Assembly (NCBI GenBank): GCA_021018815.1
Contig: JAITYX010000022.1
Location: 62,001 to 126,000 of the forward strand
Origin: Talinum fruticosum
Taxonomy: Eukaryota > Streptophyta > Magnoliopsida > Caryophyllales > Talinaceae
DNA length: 64,000 nucleotides
Direction of reading: 5' to 3'
Positions 60,456 to 64,000 of the stretch are shown in pieces. The notes below the pieces were generated by a model. The model searched no databases, was not told where the DNA came from, and worked only from the letters and a program-made list of their open reading frames with translations. A program made the position numbers and the translations under genes. Position 1 is the stretch's first letter, and each line of letters opens with the position of its first letter.

Positions 60456-63384
60456 TCACACAAAACGGTTAAATGGCTTTCTTCCTACAGTGGCAGGCAT
60501 AGAAACTGTTGAATCGACACTCAAGTGATCTGCTAGAGATTGCACTGATTGATTCTTCTTCCCTTTTAAGCCCTTTTCGGAACCACCTTCCTTGTTCTTC
60601 CACTTAAAAGATCCCATGGCTTGGCCAAAGGGAAATGTCACCCGCCTTTTGGACTCGTTGACAGTTGAACTTGGGCTATCCGGGACTCTCTCTTTCCCTG
60701 TCCTCACCTTAGCATTGGCTGACGCTGTGGGTGCCATGTAATGCGGGACCGAGAAAGGTGGGCAGCTCATGAGGCTGTCATCATCCTTGAATGTGAAGGG
60801 TGAATTGGCAGTGCTTCCCCGGGTGAATTTTTGTTGGAGTCTTCCAGGTGGGGTCCTTGCCAAGTTTGCCCTAGAGGGTACTGCAGACTTGGTGGACCTT
60901 GGTGTCGGAGTATCCATATTGTCGAATCCGAGACCCGGTTGTCTGAGGTGGTTAGAGGAGGATAGCGGGCTAGCCTTGAAACCTGGCCTTGTGGGGGTAG
61001 GAGTGAATTGAGGGGTCTTTATGGCTGGGCTTTGAGAAGGATTTGTCGGTGTCATTGGATGTGCTCGCCGTCCCTCTTGCCAGTTCCACCAGTAGGGAAA
61101 ACCTCCCGATCGGGTTTCCATTAGAGCTGCTTGGGCCATTCCAGGTGTGGTTTTCCACAACTAACAGAAAGAAGTACAGGACAGGAGTAAGACTATGAAG
61201 GCTTCCAACTTGAATCATTTTGTCCAAGTTTTTGGTTATAACATGTACAAGAATCTCAAGTGGTATAAAAATTGGTAATTTCAATTGTTGGAACAGAGAA
61301 TAATATGACTGACACCACCATTACCCAGTATGGATCTCACCTTAAGGCTTAAATAGGATGGAGATATGTAGATTAAGCAATCTTGCCAATCATCGATAGC
61401 AGAGAAGCAATGGCTATACTACAAGCAAACTTGGATAGAAGAAGTACCTGATGGGAGTACGCATATGCCATAGCTCTTTCTCTCTTAACAATCGCATCAA
61501 CCTTCCTCTGCATTCTCACGTTAATTTCTTCTTTAGTTAATGTACTGTCCTCCCATTCACCTGTTGACTGTAAAAATATATCTTTGTCAAAATTACAAAC
61601 TTTTGATGGCAGAAACTCCCTGAGTGAATAATGGCAAAATGGTGACAGAAAATATCATAGGATTGACTCACCAAGTTCCACTTGCCAAAGGCATTGTCCT
61701 GGCCCCTGTCATTTTTATGCATAGCTTGACGCTGCTGAACCTGGTTTTCTAACATCTGAATCCTTCGGGAGTGAATTTGATTTTGAACGCGAACCATCAG
61801 CTGCATGCTTTTCAATGCATTTGCTGTTTGCCGTAACACACACTGGCCCTTTACCACTCCTTGCAGCCTCACCAGACCTCTCAAAGTTCTGTAGCTTCTC
61901 CTTGCCTGAACCATTCGAAGCAAGCAATCTTCAATATTAATTATCGAAGCAGATAAGGCAAGATAAATGGCTCAGTGTATACGGTGACCAAACGAGTAGG
62001 CTCAGGGTGAGACCAAACCTGGGTCAATCCCAGGCAGAACAGCTCGCCCATCACATTGAATTACATGACCTGAGCTGAATTGTTGGCTCATCTAACCCGA
62101 ATCCAGCCCTTAGCCAGGCAAATTGGTTTTTTATTCGACACTTTACAAACAAGTGAAAGACCAAGATAAACAGTGGTTCAGAAAACTCACCGAATAACCT
62201 CTATATGCAGCCTGGATTTTAGTAGCACAAACATGCTGTTCTCTCAACGTCAGCTCCGGTCTATGCCTCTGAACAAACCTCGAAGAAGGGGTCTTAGCAG
62301 GGGTGGCAATATTGACAGGGGTTGCATCCCAAGGTGGAGAAGCCACTTGTCGTGGTGAAGGGGAAAGCCCTCCTGCAAGGTTTGAATATGTCCTCAGTGA
62401 AGAGGACGCTCTAGGAGAAGCATCGGCCTTTAGAGTAGTGGTTCTAAGGGGGACCGAGGGAGGAGGAGGTGCTACATGGGGCGGTGCCTTTGGATGGGCT
62501 AGTGGAGTTAGAGGCTTATAATCTATGATATGTTGTTCCCTTTCTGCCTCCCCCAGTATTTTCTCGATGCTGCTCGGTTCTCTGAAGAGAGGAATGAATG
62601 AATGGCCATCACCATGCTTAAGCTTTCCTAGCCCTTTCTTCTTCTTCTCTTTCGAGCTTTTCTTCTCTGTTCCCTGTAAGCCACGATTAAGTTTCTTTAA
62701 GAACTATGTGAACTGCACTTGTGAATGTTTTAGGGAAAATTTTCTTGGACATTCATTATCCTATGCAATGGATTTAATTACAGAGATGGCTTATTTTGTA
62801 CAAATATTACTTACTCATACACTAGCCATACTTTTATTTAGTTTTCCTAAAACATCAGCAAGTAATGTGATCAAGACCTTGCGAAGGAGTCATTTCGGTT
62901 TATTTAATTTAGATCGGGTGGAAAAAGGGTTAATGGAACATTTGAGTCCTACGAGGTCTGAATCAGGACACTTTGGATTCAGGTATACCCTTATTCATTC
63001 TGTTCAATAAACTTATCAAGAAAGGACGAGCAAGTTCAGGCTGATTCAGCTTGGGCTGAGTCACGTTTCAGTTTTGGGTCACTTAGTTAGGACAATCGAC
63101 TCATCTAGTTTTGGGTCACTTAGTTAGGATAATCGAGTCATCTAGTTTTGGGTTTGGGTGAAGTCCTATTTCAGTTCAATCAAACTTGGCAACCAAATAT
63201 AGGTCGATTTTGCCAGGTCTAAATTGAACACAGTCATTTGTGGCTTCAGAATTTGACAACAATGGAAAAATCATTACAAATCTCAAAACCAGAAAGGTGC
63301 ACCACTTACATCAACTATTTTTTCCTTGGAGCTATGTGAAAAAACCCTCTTAATTGCTGAAAACCAGCTTCCTTTCTTCCCCAT
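60456..63384 (-). CDS. IQ-domain (IQD) calmodulin-binding protein
   Basis: Five exons, 63310-63384, 62191-62673, 61672-61905, 61448-61567 and 60456-61160, all phase 0, give 538 residues with no break. Exon 1 is MGKKGSWFSAIKRVFSHSS. Exon 2 has a Lys-rich patch (SSKEKKKKGLGKLKHG), FREPSSIEKILGEAERE, a Pro-rich stretch and the first half of the IQ67 domain, CATKIQAAYRGYS. Exon 3 completes it: ARRSYRTLRGLVRLQGVVKG, then QLMVRVQNQIHSRRIQMLE. Exon 4 has KVDAIVKRERAMAYAYSHQ. Exon 5 has LWKTTPGMAQAALMETRSGG, then HYMAPTASANAKVR and GSFKWKNKE (DUF4005). The intron inside IQ67 at this phase is the family hallmark. IQD proteins are basic scaffolds that bind calmodulin and microtubules or the plasma membrane and influence cell shape. 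Which IQD member this is cannot be fixed here. Confidence 0.95.
62674..63309. repeat. Repeat-like patch in IQD intron 1
   Basis: The intron contains TCTAGTTTTGGGTCACTTAG at 63052-63080 and a near copy within about 45 bp (AGTTTTGGGTCACTTAGTTA around 63108), plus a segment (62938-63025) resembling 59185-59272. It appears to hold an anonymous dispersed repeat. Confidence 0.5.
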
Positions 63385-64000
63385 CTCGCTAACATTACTG
63401 TAATTCAGTCACTGCCACCACAGAAGGGGGAAACAAAAGTTAATAAAACAAAAAACTACTATAAAACACAAAAATAAAGTTCTTTACATTCATGATCTAA
63501 AAACTACAAATTCCCATTTAACACTGTAACTATTTAGCACCAAACAAACCATACAACTATGGTTGCAATGAATAAACCTGGCAAAATTGACTAGTATTCG
63601 ATTATCCACAAAAAATTGTTACTGGATTTCGACACAAATCAATATCATACCAGTTCAAACTGAACCCATTTGAAAATTGACTGATCACGATTGATTTTGT
63701 TTTCAATGAAAAAGTTTATTGGCCAAATTAACAACCCAATAACTAGAATATTAAAAACCCCAATTAAATTTGAACTAAAACCGAAATTACACGAACCCAT
63801 TTTCCAGGCCTAGTAATGTCGTTTCACACATGAAATCATCAAAGTGAATCCAGAAACAGAGGATCATCCCGTGAGATAATTCTACAGCTGAAACAGAGGA
63901 GGCGGCTGGAAATTACGGGTTTAGCCTTGTAAGTTGGACATAATTTCTTTTAAATCACCTAAAATCCCAGGAATAGCATATAGAAACTAAGCTAAACCCA
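63385..64000. other. IQD 5' flank to the right edge
   Basis: This is the probable leader and promoter of the IQD gene on the minus strand, AT-rich. No clear TATA box or further gene was seen. Confidence 0.5.

Noticed and set aside
62620..62640. An apparent stop after KEKKKKG in IQD exon 2
   Set aside because: Base-by-base recount shows the codons read AAG AAA GGG CTA and the exon is 483 nt, a multiple of three, so the gene is intact.
1..64000. CRISPR arrays, operons, prophage or organelle DNA
   Set aside because: No regularly spaced repeats, polycistronic layout, phage genes or organelle gene order were seen. All gene structures are nuclear plant type.

Overview
This is nuclear DNA of a flowering plant, probably a eudicot. 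It is AT-rich, its genes are split by GT-AG introns, several 5' ends carry CT microsatellites, and it holds many plant-type transposon remnants. I see no bacterial, viral, organellar or CRISPR content. The species cannot be fixed from the window alone.

Layout. 0-12 kb is a gene-rich block read on the minus strand: the 5' half of a HAD-type hydrolase that runs off the left edge (516-1853), a small probable plastid protein whose intron holds two Stowaway-like MITEs (2187-3719), and the 11-coding-exon gene for the CCT2 (TCP-1 beta) chaperonin subunit (4701-11289). 13-18.4 kb is a decayed 5.3 kb PIF/Harbinger element with terminal inverted repeats, a broken DDE transposase and a SANT/Myb-like partner ORF. 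A small four-helix membrane protein gene follows at 20.1-20.6 kb (minus). 21-38 kb is almost gene-free. It holds a diverged direct repeat, a Tourist-like MITE with a TAA duplication, CT-rich tandem repeats, a tRNA-like sequence, nested direct repeats, LINE scraps, a 25-bp perfect inverted repeat and long ATT/AAT microsatellites.

38-64 kb is gene-bearing again: an SDR-family reductase (38761-40853, plus), a COA3-like cytochrome oxidase assembly factor (44965-45146, plus), a FAM136A/DUF842 twin-CX3C protein (46053-49308, minus, with a 189-bp MITE in an intron), a 5'-truncated LINE (51695-53902), an intronless Shewanella-like protein phosphatase SLP2 (54520-55712, plus), an orphan housekeeping-type promoter (about 57.7 kb), a fragment of an IQD gene (about 59 kb), a SINE with a 15-bp target duplication (59929-60141) and an intact five-exon IQD calmodulin-binding gene (60456-63384, minus).

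The genes do not form a pathway. COA3 and FAM136A are convergent neighbours and both families are mitochondrial, which is probably chance. The most consequential observation is that four otherwise well-preserved genes (CCT2, the four-helix protein, COA3 and SLP2) each lack exactly one base, three of them inside a 5-6 base homopolymer. That pattern fits residual assembly indels better than four independent pseudogenes. I found no convincing new biological system. The best leads are the transposon structures and the orphan promoter.
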